Source of the DNA: Natronorubrum halophilum
Lineage (GTDB): Archaea > Halobacteriota > Halobacteria > Halobacteriales > Natrialbaceae
Direction of reading: 5' to 3'
Assembly (NCBI RefSeq): GCF_003670115.1
Contig: NZ_QQTY01000001.1
Coordinates: 806,001-870,000, forward strand
DNA length: 64,000 bases
Part shown: positions 26,005 to 34,811 of the stretch, piece after piece
Position numbering within the stretch: the stretch's first letter is position 1
How the letters are laid out: each line of letters opens with the position of its first letter
Program-made: the position numbers and the translations under genes
The notes under the pieces: model-generated
Seen by the model: only the letters and a program-made list of their open reading frames with translations
The model's database searches: none
Told to the model about the DNA's origin: nothing

Positions 26005-29000
26005 CTACGCCACCGAGAACTCGTACGCGCCGGAGCCGAATTCGACGACGACGGTATCACCGTCTTTGCGGACGGATCGAACCCCCGCCGTGTCGGTCGA
26101 CAGCGGCGTCCCGGACTCCGTCACGTCACTCGTGGCGGCGTCCGGTAAGTGGACGGTCGCGTCCGTGTTCCAGGGAACGGTCACGGACAGCTCGTACGTC
26201 GCGGCGTCTTCGTCGCGCCGACACTCCACCGCGAGATCGCCGTTTCGCGTCTCGAGAGCAGCCGAGACCCACTCGAGATCGTCGACGAGCGCCGGCGCGA
26301 TGGTCACGTGGTCGGTCACGGAACGGTCGCCGATTCGGATCCCCGCGAGTACCTCGTAGAAGAACTCCGAGACGTGAGTGAACGGCGAGTGGTTGAACGA
26401 GTTCATACCGTCTCCGATGCGGTCGTCGCTGTCCCAGCGCTCCCACATCGTCGTCGCCCCGTTGCGGGCCATGTACACCCACCCGGGTCGTTCGGGTTGG
26501 CTGACGACGTCGTAGGCGACGTCGGCGTGGCCGTGCGCGGCGAGCGAGTGGAGGAGCGGTCTGGTCCCGAGGAATCCCGTTTTGAGTGTGCGGCCGTCGG
26601 CGTCGACTTTCTCGACGAGATTGTCGACCACCGACTCGACTTCGGCGTCGGGGACCAAGTCGAGAAAGAGCGGGACCGCGTACGACGACTGGGTTCCGGG
26701 CCCGTACACGCCTTGGTCAGGGTCGAAGAACCGGTCGTTGAACGCCTCCGCGATCCGGTCGGCGCGGTCGCGATACGCCTCCGCGTCCGCGTCGTTCTCC
26801 AGGGCGTCGGCGATCTTCGCGAACGTATCCGTGACCTGATAGAGGAACGCCGTGTTGTACAGGTCGTGGGGGAGACCGCGCCGATCGTCCACGTTCTCGA
26901 AGGCGAGCCAGTCGCCGTACTTGCCATAGTCACCGGTGAGGATCCCGTTCTCGGTGACGGAGTACCAGTAGTCGACGTAGTCGCGCATCCCCTCGTACTG
27001 TTCCCGAAGGATGCGTTCGTTCCCCTCGTGTCGGTAGAGGTACCAGGGGATCATCACCCGCGTGATCGACCACGTCGGATCAGCGGGGTCCTCGCTCACC
27101 TTGTTCGGGATGACGTCGGGAACGTACCCCATCTCCGAGGCGGCGTCGTCGTGATCGCGGGCCCACTTTTCGTCGAACCGTGCCGCGTCGAAGTTGAACA
27201 GGAGCGACCGGGTCGAGATGTGGGCGTCGCCCGTCCACCCGAACCGTTCGTCGCGCTGCGGGCAATCCTCGGGAACGGAGTGCGTGTTCCCGCGAAGTCC
27301 CCAGACGGCGTTGTGTTGGACCTGATCGAGATCCTGGTTGGAGCACGAAAACGTCCCCCGTCGGTCCATCGCCGTGTGGACGGCCTTCGCCGTCACGAGA
27401 TCCGGATCGAACTCGCCTGGATACCCCGTGACCTGCGCGTATCGAAAGCCGTGATAGGTGAACCGTGGTTCGTACCGCTCGACGTCGTCCCCGGCGGCGA
27501 TATAGACGTCCGTCGCGTCCGCGGTTCGGAGATCGGTCGTGGAGAGGTCCCCATCTTCGGTGAGCCGTTCGGCGTGTCCGAGGACGATCTCGTCGCCGTC
27601 GTCCGGGTCTCGGATCTCGAGGTCGAGCCAGCCGGTCAGGTTTTGTCCGAAGTCGAGGATCGGGCCGTCCGGATGCTCGTGAACCGTCTCCACGTCGAAC
27701 GTCTCTACGACGCGCATCGGCTCGACGCGCTGCGGTCGAAGCACCCCACCCGGATCGTCGACGACGGCCGCGGGATTCCAGTCTCCGTCGTCGAACCCCG
27801 GCGACCGCCACCCGTCCTCGGACAGTCGGGCGTCGAACAGTTCGCCGTCGTAGATGTCGTTCTCACGGATCGGGCCCTCCGTTGCCGTCCAGTCACCGTC
27901 GGTCGCGACCGTTCGCGTCGATCCGTCCTCGAACGTCACGGTGAGCACGAGCCGGGCGCGCGGAGACCCGTCGGGGACCCAGTAAGCGCCCCGCTTCGAG
28001 AACCATCCGCGGCCCAGCCACACGCCGATCGCGTTCATCCCGACCGAAATCCGATCGGTCAGATCGTGACTCGAGTAGCAGACGCGCTGCTCGTAGTCCG
28101 TCCAGGCGGGGTTCAGTCGGTGATCGCCGACCCGTTCGCCGTTGGTGTGGAGTTCGCCGTACCCGACGGCGGCGAGGTGGGCGCGGGCCGACTCGATCGG
28201 TTCCTCGACGGAGAATTCCGTCCGCAACAGCGGCGACGCCGCCGCCATCTCGGATTTGGTGTGCCCGTTCACGAGGTGATCGCGGCCCCACGTATCGGTC
28301 TCCGCGGACGATGAGGCCTCGACCGGTCGTCCGCGGGCCAGGTCCTCGTCGCCGTTTCGCACCTCGAGCGCCGCCAGTGCGAAACACTGCCAGGCGTCGA
28401 CGTGTTCGGTCCGACGAGCCGCACTCTGTGCGTGAGACGACTCCTCGGCGAGCGGTTCGAACGCGAACGGCTCCATCGCGGTGACCCGCACGTATCGACC
28501 GTCGGCCTCGAGACCGTCGTGAGCGTGAACGACCGCCGTCTCCTCCGGGACGCCGTCCGGTACGTCGTCGACCGCCTCGTCGGACGCGTTGACCTTGAGG
28601 ACGGTCGTCGCGGTTTCGAAGTCCGGATCGTCCGCGACCTCGACTCGATAGGCGTCCGGAAAACCGAAGCCCTCGAGCGGGTCGTCGAACCAGGACGACG
28701 TGACTGCCGCGTCGTCGGGGGTTCGGACCACCGTGACCGGTGACGCCGGATGGAGGTCGACCGCCGTGATCTGCTCGCTGGAACCGAGGTCGACCTGAAC
28801 CCACTCTTCGACGCGTTCGTCCGCGCGCCGCCACCGACTTCGCCAGCCGTCGGTGTCCCCCGCGCCCGGTTGGTGGGTGATCCACTCGCCGCGCCACCGT
28901 TCGGGACGGAGGGCCGTGAAGAACGAAGCCGATTCCGCCCATTCCGTTGCCCCCTCATCGGTCCACACTTTTACCGACCAGTGATACCGCTTGTCGGAAC

Positions 29001-29271
29001 CGAGGTCGGGTCCGTCGTACGGGACGTTCGTCGACGTCGACAACTCGACGCGGCCGGAGTCCCAGAGGGACCCTCGACCGGCGTCGACGGCGCTTTCGTC
29101 GCGACCGATCACGATTCGGTACGCCGTCTGCCGAGAACCTCGGTGGTCGGTCTGCAGACGCCACGAGAACCGGGGCGCTTCCGACGGATCGACGTTTGAC
29201 GGGGTCGTCTCGTACTCGACTTGGAGGTCAGTCGGTCGATGGACTTCCTCAGTCTCAGATACCGAAGACAT
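26005..29271 (-). CDS. Alpha-L-rhamnosidase (GH78), large cytoplasmic form
   Basis: Removes terminal L-rhamnose from oligosaccharides. The 1088-residue protein has N-terminal beta domains (LQVEYETTPSNVDPSEAPRF is the typical GH78 opening), an embedded carbohydrate-binding-like region around 130-330, and an alpha/alpha barrel. The catalytic-region motif DCPQRDERFGWTGDAH is at 669-684 (Glu675), and the late FNHSPFTHVSEFFYEVLAGI is near 957-976. No signal peptide is present, so it should act on imported oligosaccharides. The start MSSVSETEEV was chosen because the upstream 109 codons are Arg-rich and contain the promoter palindrome. It is divergent from the GH43 gene. Confidence 0.93.
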   Translation of the reverse strand: MSSVSETEEVHRPTDLQVEYETTPSNVDPSEAPRFSWRLQTDHRGSRQTAYRIVIGRDESAVDAGRGSLWDSGRVELSTSTNVPYDGPDLGSDKRYHWSVKVWTDEGATEWAESASFFTALRPERWRGEWITHQPGAGDTDGWRSRWRRADERVEEWVQVDLGSSEQITAVDLHPASPVTVVRTPDDAAVTSSWFDDPLEGFGFPDAYRVEVADDPDFETATTVLKVNASDEAVDDVPDGVPEETAVVHAHDGLEADGRYVRVTAMEPFAFEPLAEESSHAQSAARRTEHVDAWQCFALAALEVRNGDEDLARGRPVEASSSAETDTWGRDHLVNGHTKSEMAAASPLLRTEFSVEEPIESARAHLAAVGYGELHTNGERVGDHRLNPAWTDYEQRVCYSSHDLTDRISVGMNAIGVWLGRGWFSKRGAYWVPDGSPRARLVLTVTFEDGSTRTVATDGDWTATEGPIRENDIYDGELFDARLSEDGWRSPGFDDGDWNPAAVVDDPGGVLRPQRVEPMRVVETFDVETVHEHPDGPILDFGQNLTGWLDLEIRDPDDGDEIVLGHAERLTEDGDLSTTDLRTADATDVYIAAGDDVERYEPRFTYHGFRYAQVTGYPGEFDPDLVTAKAVHTAMDRRGTFSCSNQDLDQVQHNAVWGLRGNTHSVPEDCPQRDERFGWTGDAHISTRSLLFNFDAARFDEKWARDHDDAASEMGYVPDVIPNKVSEDPADPTWSITRVMIPWYLYRHEGNERILREQYEGMRDYVDYWYSVTENGILTGDYGKYGDWLAFENVDDRRGLPHDLYNTAFLYQVTDTFAKIADALENDADAEAYRDRADRIAEAFNDRFFDPDQGVYGPGTQSSYAVPLFLDLVPDAEVESVVDNLVEKVDADGRTLKTGFLGTRPLLHSLAAHGHADVAYDVVSQPERPGWVYMARNGATTMWERWDSDDRIGDGMNSFNHSPFTHVSEFFYEVLAGIRIGDRSVTDHVTIAPALVDDLEWVSAALETRNGDLAVECRRDEDAATYELSVTVPWNTDATVHLPDAATSDVTESGTPLSTDTAGVRSVRKDGDTVVVEFGSGAYEFSVA

Positions 29272-29273
29272 GC

Positions 29274-29286
29274 GGTGAATTTCACC
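29274..29286. promoter_or_regulatory. Palindrome at the start of the GH78 gene
   Basis: GGTGAATTTCACC has arms GGTGA and TCACC around three bases, immediately before the ATG of the rhamnosidase gene. The half-sites match those of the operator-like palindrome in front of both zinc dehydrogenase copies, though the spacing there is one base. Confidence 0.4.
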
Positions 29287-29644
29287 AGAACCCGTGGTAA
29301 ACCTTTTGCCGATCGCAGCGAAGATAGCCGCCAGCGTGCATCGATCGGCGTTACCAGTCCGAGCGGCGACGCGCGCGTATCCGGGGATTCGATCCCGTCG
29401 ACCGGACGATGTCGATCCGATTTCGACGCGAGCGACGCAGACGAGTCGCTCGACGCGTTCCTGGACGCCTCGAGTGGACCCGCGGTCTTCGGAACGGAAG
29501 CGCGACGCCGCACGACGGGTGAGTTCGGCCGCGGTCGCCGTTCGCTCGCGCACCGGTTTGAAGCCGACAGCACAATTGGTTCGCCGTATATAATACATAC
29601 TAAGATAATTATTTTAACACTAGTCCAGTATATTATAACACATC
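29287..29644. other. Divergent promoter region between GH78 and GH43 genes
   Basis: About 360 bases without a gene. The right end (29580-29644) is strongly AT-rich with TTTTAAC about 27 bases before the GH43 ATG, a likely core promoter. The left part carries the GH78 upstream region. Confidence 0.45.
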
Positions 29645-30712
29645 ATGTTTGATGATAGCACGAACACCCCTCGTCGGAACGTACTGAGAGGAATCGGAGC
29701 GAGTGCGATCACCGCCACGGGTGCGGTCGGTCTCAGCGGATTGGCGCTCGCGGACGAGCACACGTATCAAAATCCGGTCGGCCCGATCGGGTTCGGTGAT
29801 ACGAGCGTCGTTCGAACCTGCAACGGCACCTATTACGCGTACGGAACGGAAACGCCGGAAGACGTGGTCCCGATCGCTCGGTCGAACGACCTGGTCGACT
29901 GGACGTACATCGGCTCGGCGTTCGAGATGCAACCGGACTGGCGCGACGATCCGGACGCGGGCGTGTGGGCTCCGTCGGTCAACTACTTCAACGGCGAGTA
30001 CTACCTCTACTACTCGTACTCGACCTGGGGAAGCCAGAACAACCCGGGAATCGGTCTCGCAACCGCGAACCATCCTGCGGGACCGTTCACCGACCAGGGA
30101 CCGGTGTTCCGTGCGGAGGACCTGGGGATGACGAACGCCATCGACGGCGAACTGGTGGTCGTCGACGACACGCCCTACATGGTGTGGGGAAGCTGGTACG
30201 GTATTTACGGCGTCGAACTGACCCCTGACGGGAGGGACTACGTCCCCGGAACGGTGTTTCACATGGCCGGCGACATGATAGAGGGAGCGATGATCGTCAG
30301 GGAGAACGGGTACTACTACCTGTTCTACTCGACGGGCAACTGCTGTGACGGCCGAAACAGCACCTACGAAGTCGAGGTCGGTCGCTCGGAGTCGTTCTTC
30401 GGCCCCTACGTCAACCAGAACGGCGACGACCTGCGCGACCTGAACGACCACCACGCCGGTGTCGCGGTCCTGACGGGAACCGACGAGTTCATCGGACCCG
30501 GCCACAACACTGCGATTCAGGACGACGACGGTGACTGGTGGATGGTGTACCACGTCGAGGCTACCGACGAGATCGATACCCGCGTGCTCATGATCGATCC
30601 CATTCGGTGGGACGACGCCGGGTGGCCGATCGTCGGCGATGATGGAACGCCGAGCAGGGAACAGCCGGTTCCGCCGGCCGGTGCCGACGTCTGTAACTAT
30701 CGTAGCCGCTGA
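29645..30712 (+). CDS. Tat-exported GH43 glycosidase (arabinanase/arabinosidase type)
   Basis: A 355-residue five-bladed propeller hydrolase. A Tat leader (TPRRNVLRGIGASAITATG, 8-26) precedes the mature chain. The GH43 catalytic triad can be placed: base Asp52 in FGDTSVV, middle Asp167 in TNAIDGEL, acid Glu213 in DMIEGAMI. This family removes or cuts arabinose (sometimes xylose or galactose) side chains; with rhamnogalacturonan enzymes nearby, pectic arabinan is a plausible target. The last three codons lie inside a MITE-like element, so the natural C-terminus may have been a few residues longer or different. Confidence 0.88.
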   Translation: MFDDSTNTPRRNVLRGIGASAITATGAVGLSGLALADEHTYQNPVGPIGFGDTSVVRTCNGTYYAYGTETPEDVVPIARSNDLVDWTYIGSAFEMQPDWRDDPDAGVWAPSVNYFNGEYYLYYSYSTWGSQNNPGIGLATANHPAGPFTDQGPVFRAEDLGMTNAIDGELVVVDDTPYMVWGSWYGIYGVELTPDGRDYVPGTVFHMAGDMIEGAMIVRENGYYYLFYSTGNCCDGRNSTYEVEVGRSESFFGPYVNQNGDDLRDLNDHHAGVAVLTGTDEFIGPGHNTAIQDDDGDWWMVYHVEATDEIDTRVLMIDPIRWDDAGWPIVGDDGTPSREQPVPPAGADVCNYRSR

Positions 30713-30781
30713 ACGTCACTGCACACCCAATCGCATGACAGCTGTGCAATCGGTGTGTGAATCGTTTCAGTTGTTACTATA
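30698..30781. mobile_element. MITE-like element, short copy (76 bp plus flanking repeats)
   Basis: The element 30702-30777 begins GTAGCCGCTGAACG and ends CGTTTCAGTTGTTAC; the ends are imperfect inverted repeats (GTA-C---CTGAA against GTAACAACTGAA). The flanks TATC (30698-30701) and TATA (30778-30781) look like a slightly decayed 4-base target duplication. A longer copy with the same ends is at 39911-40158. It supplies the GH43 stop codon. It has no coding capacity. Confidence 0.6.
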
Positions 30782-30908
30782 GACGGCCCCCGACGGACGT
30801 TCCGAAGCGGGATCCGCGGACGGCATTCAGCCACCCGTCGGGGACGAACGCCCCCTCGGCGGACAGCGGTGGATCGGATCGCTCGAGTACTCGAGTACCA
30901 ACGACTGA

Positions 30909-31061
30909 CTACGACGTGTCGACAGCGGTTGCCTCGTCTTCGGCGTGTCGGGGCCGCACGTCACCATCGAGAACAACGCCGCCGAGATCGTCCGCACTGA
31001 TCCAGCCGAAAACGTCATCGTTCGGACCCCCCTACTCGCACCTAAAGGTATATGTAGGTGA
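30909..31061 (+). pseudogene. Coding-like fragment upstream of dehydrogenase copy 1
   Basis: A start-less open frame reading DSGCLVFGVSG and PHVTIENNAAEIVRTDPAEN has the acidic, GC3-rich look of a real haloarchaeal gene but no start or promoter. It runs into the dehydrogenase promoter repeat. It is probably the remains of a gene interrupted by the arrival of the repeat. I do not recognise the family. The rest of the 30782-31041 gap shows nothing. Confidence 0.3.
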
Positions 31062-31070
31062 GTCACCCAC
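31054..31070. promoter_or_regulatory. Operator-like palindrome before dehydrogenase copy 1
   Basis: GTAGGTGA, G, TCACCCAC: 8-base arms with one mismatch, directly after the TATA-like AAAGGTATATG (31045-31054) and about 36 bases before the ATG. A position overlapping the initiation region suggests repression. The same sequence stands before copy 2 (59115-59131). Confidence 0.5.
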
Positions 31071-31105
31071 TTATTGATAGCTCGACCAGAGCGAAGTAAC
31101 CCTAT

Positions 31106-32140
31106 ATGAAGGCCATAGTCCATACCGGTCCCAGATCTATCGAGATTCGCGAGCGCGAAAAGGCGGTTCCCGACAGCGACGAAGTACTCGTTCGCGTCCA
31201 CTCGGCGGGGCTGTGCGGCAGCGACGCGCACGCGTACACGTACGAAGACGGCTACGAGTGGATTCCCATCCCGCGGATCATGGGCCACGAGTACTCCGGC
31301 GAGGTCGTCGAGGTCGGCGACAGCGTCACCGACTTCGCCGTCGGCGACCACGTCGTCGAGGAGCCGATCCACGACTGCGGTGCGTGTTTTCAGTGTAAGA
31401 ACGGCCAGCCGAACGTCTGCCAGAACTTCGAGATCACGGGGATGCACACAGACGGTGCATACACCGAATATACGACGGTCAAACCACGTGACCTCCACTA
31501 TATCCCCGAGGACGTCCCGCTCGGTCACGCGAGCATCACCGAACCCCTCAGCATCGCGACGCGGGCCGTGTTCGACCAGTCGAACGTGACGCCGGGTGAC
31601 ACCGTCCTCGTCGAAGGACCCGGCCCGATCGGCGTCCTCGTCGCCGCCGTCGCGAACTCGATGGGCGCCGACGTCCTCGTCTCCGGACTCGGCAAAGACA
31701 CCGAGTACCGGCTCCCGCTGGTCGAAACACTCGGCATCGACACGGTGGACATCGAGAACGACGACCTCGAGGCGGTCGTCGACGCCCGAACGGACGGCAT
31801 CGGGTTCGACGCCGTGTTCGACACGACCGGTCACAAAAGCGGTATCGAGATGGCCATCGAACACGTCCGCAAGGGCGGAGGGGTCGTCGTCGTCGGCCTT
31901 CCCGGCGCACCCAGCGAAGTGTTCATGACGCCGGTGGTTCGCAGCGAGATCGACCTCAACACCTCCTACGGCTCGACCTGGCAGAACTTCGAACAGGCCA
32001 TCCGGCTCCTCTCCGTCGGTGCCATCGACGCCGACGCGATCATCGATCGTACCTTCAGCGTCGACGAACCGACCGACGCCTTCGAGGCCTTCCTCGAGTC
32101 CGAAACCTGCAAACCCGTCTTCTCGTTCGCCGACTCCTAA
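31106..32140 (+). CDS. Zinc-dependent medium-chain sugar/polyol dehydrogenase, copy 1
   Basis: A 344-residue enzyme of the sorbitol/threonine dehydrogenase type. Catalytic zinc ligands: Cys37 (LCGSD), His61 and Glu62 (GHEYSG). Structural zinc: Cys91, 94, 97 and 105 (HDCGACFQCKNGQPNVC). The Rossmann fold contains GPGPIGVLVA. It oxidises a secondary alcohol of a sugar or sugar acid with NAD(P). Given the cluster, L-rhamnose dehydrogenase or 2-keto-3-deoxy-L-rhamnonate dehydrogenase are candidates (inference). The protein differs from copy 2 only in five residues within the first 24 (for example KAI/KTI, ERE/QRE, VPDSD/SPDDD). Confidence 0.9.
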   Translation: MKAIVHTGPRSIEIREREKAVPDSDEVLVRVHSAGLCGSDAHAYTYEDGYEWIPIPRIMGHEYSGEVVEVGDSVTDFAVGDHVVEEPIHDCGACFQCKNGQPNVCQNFEITGMHTDGAYTEYTTVKPRDLHYIPEDVPLGHASITEPLSIATRAVFDQSNVTPGDTVLVEGPGPIGVLVAAVANSMGADVLVSGLGKDTEYRLPLVETLGIDTVDIENDDLEAVVDARTDGIGFDAVFDTTGHKSGIEMAIEHVRKGGGVVVVGLPGAPSEVFMTPVVRSEIDLNTSYGSTWQNFEQAIRLLSVGAIDADAIIDRTFSVDEPTDAFEAFLESETCKPVFSFADS

Positions 32141-32275
32141 CGCGTCGGCACGGTCAGGATCCGTCGCTTCCCGTCTGTTTCTCCTTCTCGAGGTCGACCA
32201 CCAGTTCGCTTTCAGGTGCTGTAATCGGAGCCGGGGCGCTCTCGCGACTCACAGCGCGTTCGACCGTTTCCCGTC

Positions 32276-32393
32276 ACTAGACCTGGTATCGCCGACCTGC
32301 TCGCCGCCGACGGCTTCGAGCTGATACCGGATGTCCCTCGAGCGCGACTACCTCCGGGAGTACGACCTCGAGAACGCCGCTATCCTCGTGTGA
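32276..32393 (+). pseudogene. Frameshifted gene remnant
   Basis: Two adjoining frames read GIADLLAADGFELIP and, after a one-base shift at 32330, MSLERDYLREYDLENAAILV. Both have haloarchaeal composition and together look like one broken gene end. The pattern loosely recalls a ThuA/amidotransferase-like fold, which is common near sugar genes, but this is a guess. The flanks 32156-32275 and 32394-32640 show no gene. Confidence 0.35.
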
Positions 32394-32668
32394 TAGCGAC
32401 GGACCGTCTGCGAGTCGGTGCCCGGGAGGCGACCAGCCGTCCCACATGTCGGAACGCGTTGACGGGCAATCGGAACGCCGCAGCGGTGATGTCGATCGGC
32501 GTTCGTCCCGGCTTTCGCCACGGAGAACCAGCGACCGTTCAGCCACCACCCGACCGATCGAACGCAGGCGAGTTCTCGACCCGGTTCGGGTTCGATCCGG
32601 CTGGTCTGTTCGTATGCACGGGGTGACTCGGCATAGGCCGACTCGGCTCGAGAGTTACAGCGGGTTGA

Positions 32669-32684
32669 AAATACAGGTGTATTT
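32669..32684. promoter_or_regulatory. AT-rich palindrome before the beta-helix gene
   Basis: AAATACA, GG, TGTATTT is a perfect 7-base inverted repeat in the AT-rich island (32666-32715) about 55 bases before the ATG at 32738. It could be an operator for this gene. Between it and the ATG, AATATAG (32707-32713) is the likely TATA element. Confidence 0.4.
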
Positions 32685-32737
32685 AATTCTAGAAATAAAA
32701 TTTAAGAATATAGGAGCGAATTACTATCGATGCTACT

Positions 32738-33982
32738 ATGTCACAAGATAGCACGAGATATCCCCACAGGGAAGCGTCCGAACCAAGCGAATCGAGCACC
32801 CCGACGCCGCGCGTCACTCGCCGTCGCGCGTTGTCAGTCGCGGCCGCGGGGCTGGCGGCGGGTGCGATCGGTACGGCGCAGGCGAGCAGCCACGACGCCG
32901 AGGTCTGGCAGACCGACGGCACCTGGTACGCCGCCAACGACGGGACGGTGTACGAGGGTTCGGACTACATCGACGCGATTCAGGCGGCCGTCGATAGCCT
33001 TACCGCGGGCCGGACCTCCAAGGAGAAAGTCCTGATCAAAAACTCCGGGTCGGTCGGTCCCCACTCCTGGGACGGCGACGTCAAGGCCGTCGATCTGCCC
33101 AGCTACACGGTGATCGATCACAGCGGCACGATCTTCGTCGAAGACAGCGGCGACGATCTGATCGTGCCGTTTCGCGCACGGAGCGTCGAATCGATCGAGA
33201 TCCAGAATGTCACCATCGAGGGCAACCCCCGCTACGGCATCTGGATCCAGAGCTGTTCGGACGTTCAGTTGGGCGACATCAACATGTCCTTGTGGGACAC
33301 TGAAGACGTCGGGATCGGGATCCGAATCGACGACAGCGACGGCGGCCGGAGCCAGAACGTCTCGCTCGATTACGCCTACGTCGAAGGCTCTCAGCACCAC
33401 GCGGTCGAGACCTACGGCGTCGACGACGTCAGCATCGGCACCGTCGAGACCGTCGACACGGGCGGCTGCGGGTTGCTCTTGAACGACACGGCCTACGCGA
33501 CGGTCGATCGCGTGGACGCCACTCGAGCGGATCAGGGCGGCGGCTACGCCGGCTTCCGGTGTGCGAACGATGCCGGGCCGGAGATCGTCGTCAACCGGGT
33601 CGACGCCGTCGACTGCGGCCGCGGGATCTTCACCGTCTCCGGAAGCGAGGGCATCGAGATCTACAACGTGTTCCTCGACGGCAACGGCGGGAACCTCGTT
33701 CAGGACACTCGGTATCTACTCATCGACGGCGGGACCGTCACGAACACCGGCAGCAGCGGTATCCGAATCGACTCGCGGGACAGCGGCGACCATCCCCACA
33801 CGACCAACGTCACGGTCCGAAACCTCGATATCACGGACAACGCCGAGTACGGCGTCTACGAGACCGGTCCCGATACGGGAGACAACGCGATCGTCCACAA
33901 TCACCTCTGTAACAACGCCGGTGGAGCGATCGAAACGTACGCGAACAGCACGGACGTCAGCGGGAACTCCTACTGCGGCTAG
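32738..33982 (+). CDS. Tat-exported right-handed parallel beta-helix protein (pectate-lyase-like fold)
   Basis: A 414-residue protein with a Tat leader (VTRRRALSVAAAGLAAG, about 26-42). The body is a series of about 22-residue coils rich in Ile/Val, Asn and Asp (IQNVTIEGNPRYGIWIQSCS and similar), as in Pfam beta-helix, polygalacturonase and pectate lyase families. I cannot place a catalytic Asp trio with confidence, so the activity stays open: polygalacturonan or rhamnogalacturonan cleavage, or an epimerase-like role. Its place in the pectin locus supports an extracellular role on uronic acid polymers. Confidence 0.8.
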   Translation: MSQDSTRYPHREASEPSESSTPTPRVTRRRALSVAAAGLAAGAIGTAQASSHDAEVWQTDGTWYAANDGTVYEGSDYIDAIQAAVDSLTAGRTSKEKVLIKNSGSVGPHSWDGDVKAVDLPSYTVIDHSGTIFVEDSGDDLIVPFRARSVESIEIQNVTIEGNPRYGIWIQSCSDVQLGDINMSLWDTEDVGIGIRIDDSDGGRSQNVSLDYAYVEGSQHHAVETYGVDDVSIGTVETVDTGGCGLLLNDTAYATVDRVDATRADQGGGYAGFRCANDAGPEIVVNRVDAVDCGRGIFTVSGSEGIEIYNVFLDGNGGNLVQDTRYLLIDGGTVTNTGSSGIRIDSRDSGDHPHTTNVTVRNLDITDNAEYGVYETGPDTGDNAIVHNHLCNNAGGAIETYANSTDVSGNSYCG

Positions 33983-34036
33983 GACGACCCGGTGGCAGTG
34001 GTCCGCTAAGTCCGGTACCGACGGTCCGGCGGCGGC

Positions 34037-34711
34037 TCACTCGAACCGAAGTCGACCGAAGTACTCCGGCGAGTGGTAGTCGGGCGCGGGTTTCTCGATG
34101 GGGTTCCAGGTCGCCTTCTGAGAGTCGGTAGCGACGCCGCTCCGGTAGAAGTTACCCCGCCACTCCGTTCCCGCGGTCGGCGCGATCTCGCGACCGGTCA
34201 GTTCCGAGAGGACGTCGAAGGGAATCGCGGCGGCGAGCCACCAGCCGTCGGCGTCGGACTCGCCGTCCGTCGTCGGACCGGGGACCGAGGTGCGGATCGA
34301 GATTCGATCGGCGAGTTCGGGCGAGATGAGGTCGCGATCGATCCCTCGCTCCTGCCAGCCGGCCTCCTGCCAGGCCACCTTGAACTGGCCACAGCAGTTC
34401 GGCTCGAAGTTGAAGTACCTCGAGTCCTCGTCAGGGGTCGGATCGGCGAAGAACTCGACGGAACTGTCCTCGAATGTCGGGCCGTTGAGCGCCGTCACCG
34501 ACGCGGTGATCTCGCGGTCCTCGACGGAGAACTGCAGATATATCGCCTCGTCGTCGTAGCAAACGCGGCCGGTCGTGAGCGGTTTCGGACCGCCCTCGTG
34601 CCACGAGAATTCGTCGATGCGGAATACCGTCGCTTCCTCCCACGGTGTTCCGTCGACGGCGTCGCCGAGGGGGACGGTGCTTCGTGCACGGGCGATCGTG
34701 TACTGCTTCAT
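34037..34711 (-). CDS. CBM9-like sugar-binding domain protein
   Basis: A 224-residue single-domain protein. EATVFRIDEFSWHEG, then AIYLQFSVEDREI, SSVEFFADP and WWLAAAIPFDVLSEL are typical of the CBM9-like (DOMON-related) family often annotated as carbohydrate-binding family 9-like protein. There is no signal peptide, so it is probably intracellular. It is transcribed with, and just downstream of, the second GH78 gene (100 bases between), suggesting a helper role in binding oligosaccharides. Confidence 0.78.
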   Translation of the reverse strand: MKQYTIARARSTVPLGDAVDGTPWEEATVFRIDEFSWHEGGPKPLTTGRVCYDDEAIYLQFSVEDREITASVTALNGPTFEDSSVEFFADPTPDEDSRYFNFEPNCCGQFKVAWQEAGWQERGIDRDLISPELADRISIRTSVPGPTTDGESDADGWWLAAAIPFDVLSELTGREIAPTAGTEWRGNFYRSGVATDSQKATWNPIEKPAPDYHSPEYFGRLRFE

Positions 34712-34811
34712 GCGAGACGGTCGATCCTCGAGCGACTATAACACACCGGTCCCCTGCCAGGGCTGCGGCCGAGGCGACGAGCGCCGAATCGAACGTCACG
34801 CCGCGGCGATG

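Larger units (their letters stand above)
31042..32155. repeat. Direct repeat, copy 1 (dehydrogenase gene with its promoter)
   Basis: Matches 59103-60218 in the same orientation. From about 31189 to 32155 I see no difference at all. The first 150 bases (promoter and first 25 codons) carry scattered changes. The identity stops abruptly 15 bases after the stop codon. Confidence 0.9.

Noticed and set aside
26149-28314. A 721-codon plus-strand open frame
   Set aside because: Antisense shadow of the GH78 gene, which has clear family motifs; the shadow has none.
29272-29598. N-terminal extension of the first GH78 gene
   Set aside because: Arg-rich, lacks the acidic bias of the protein and covers the promoter palindrome; family opening begins after the chosen Met.
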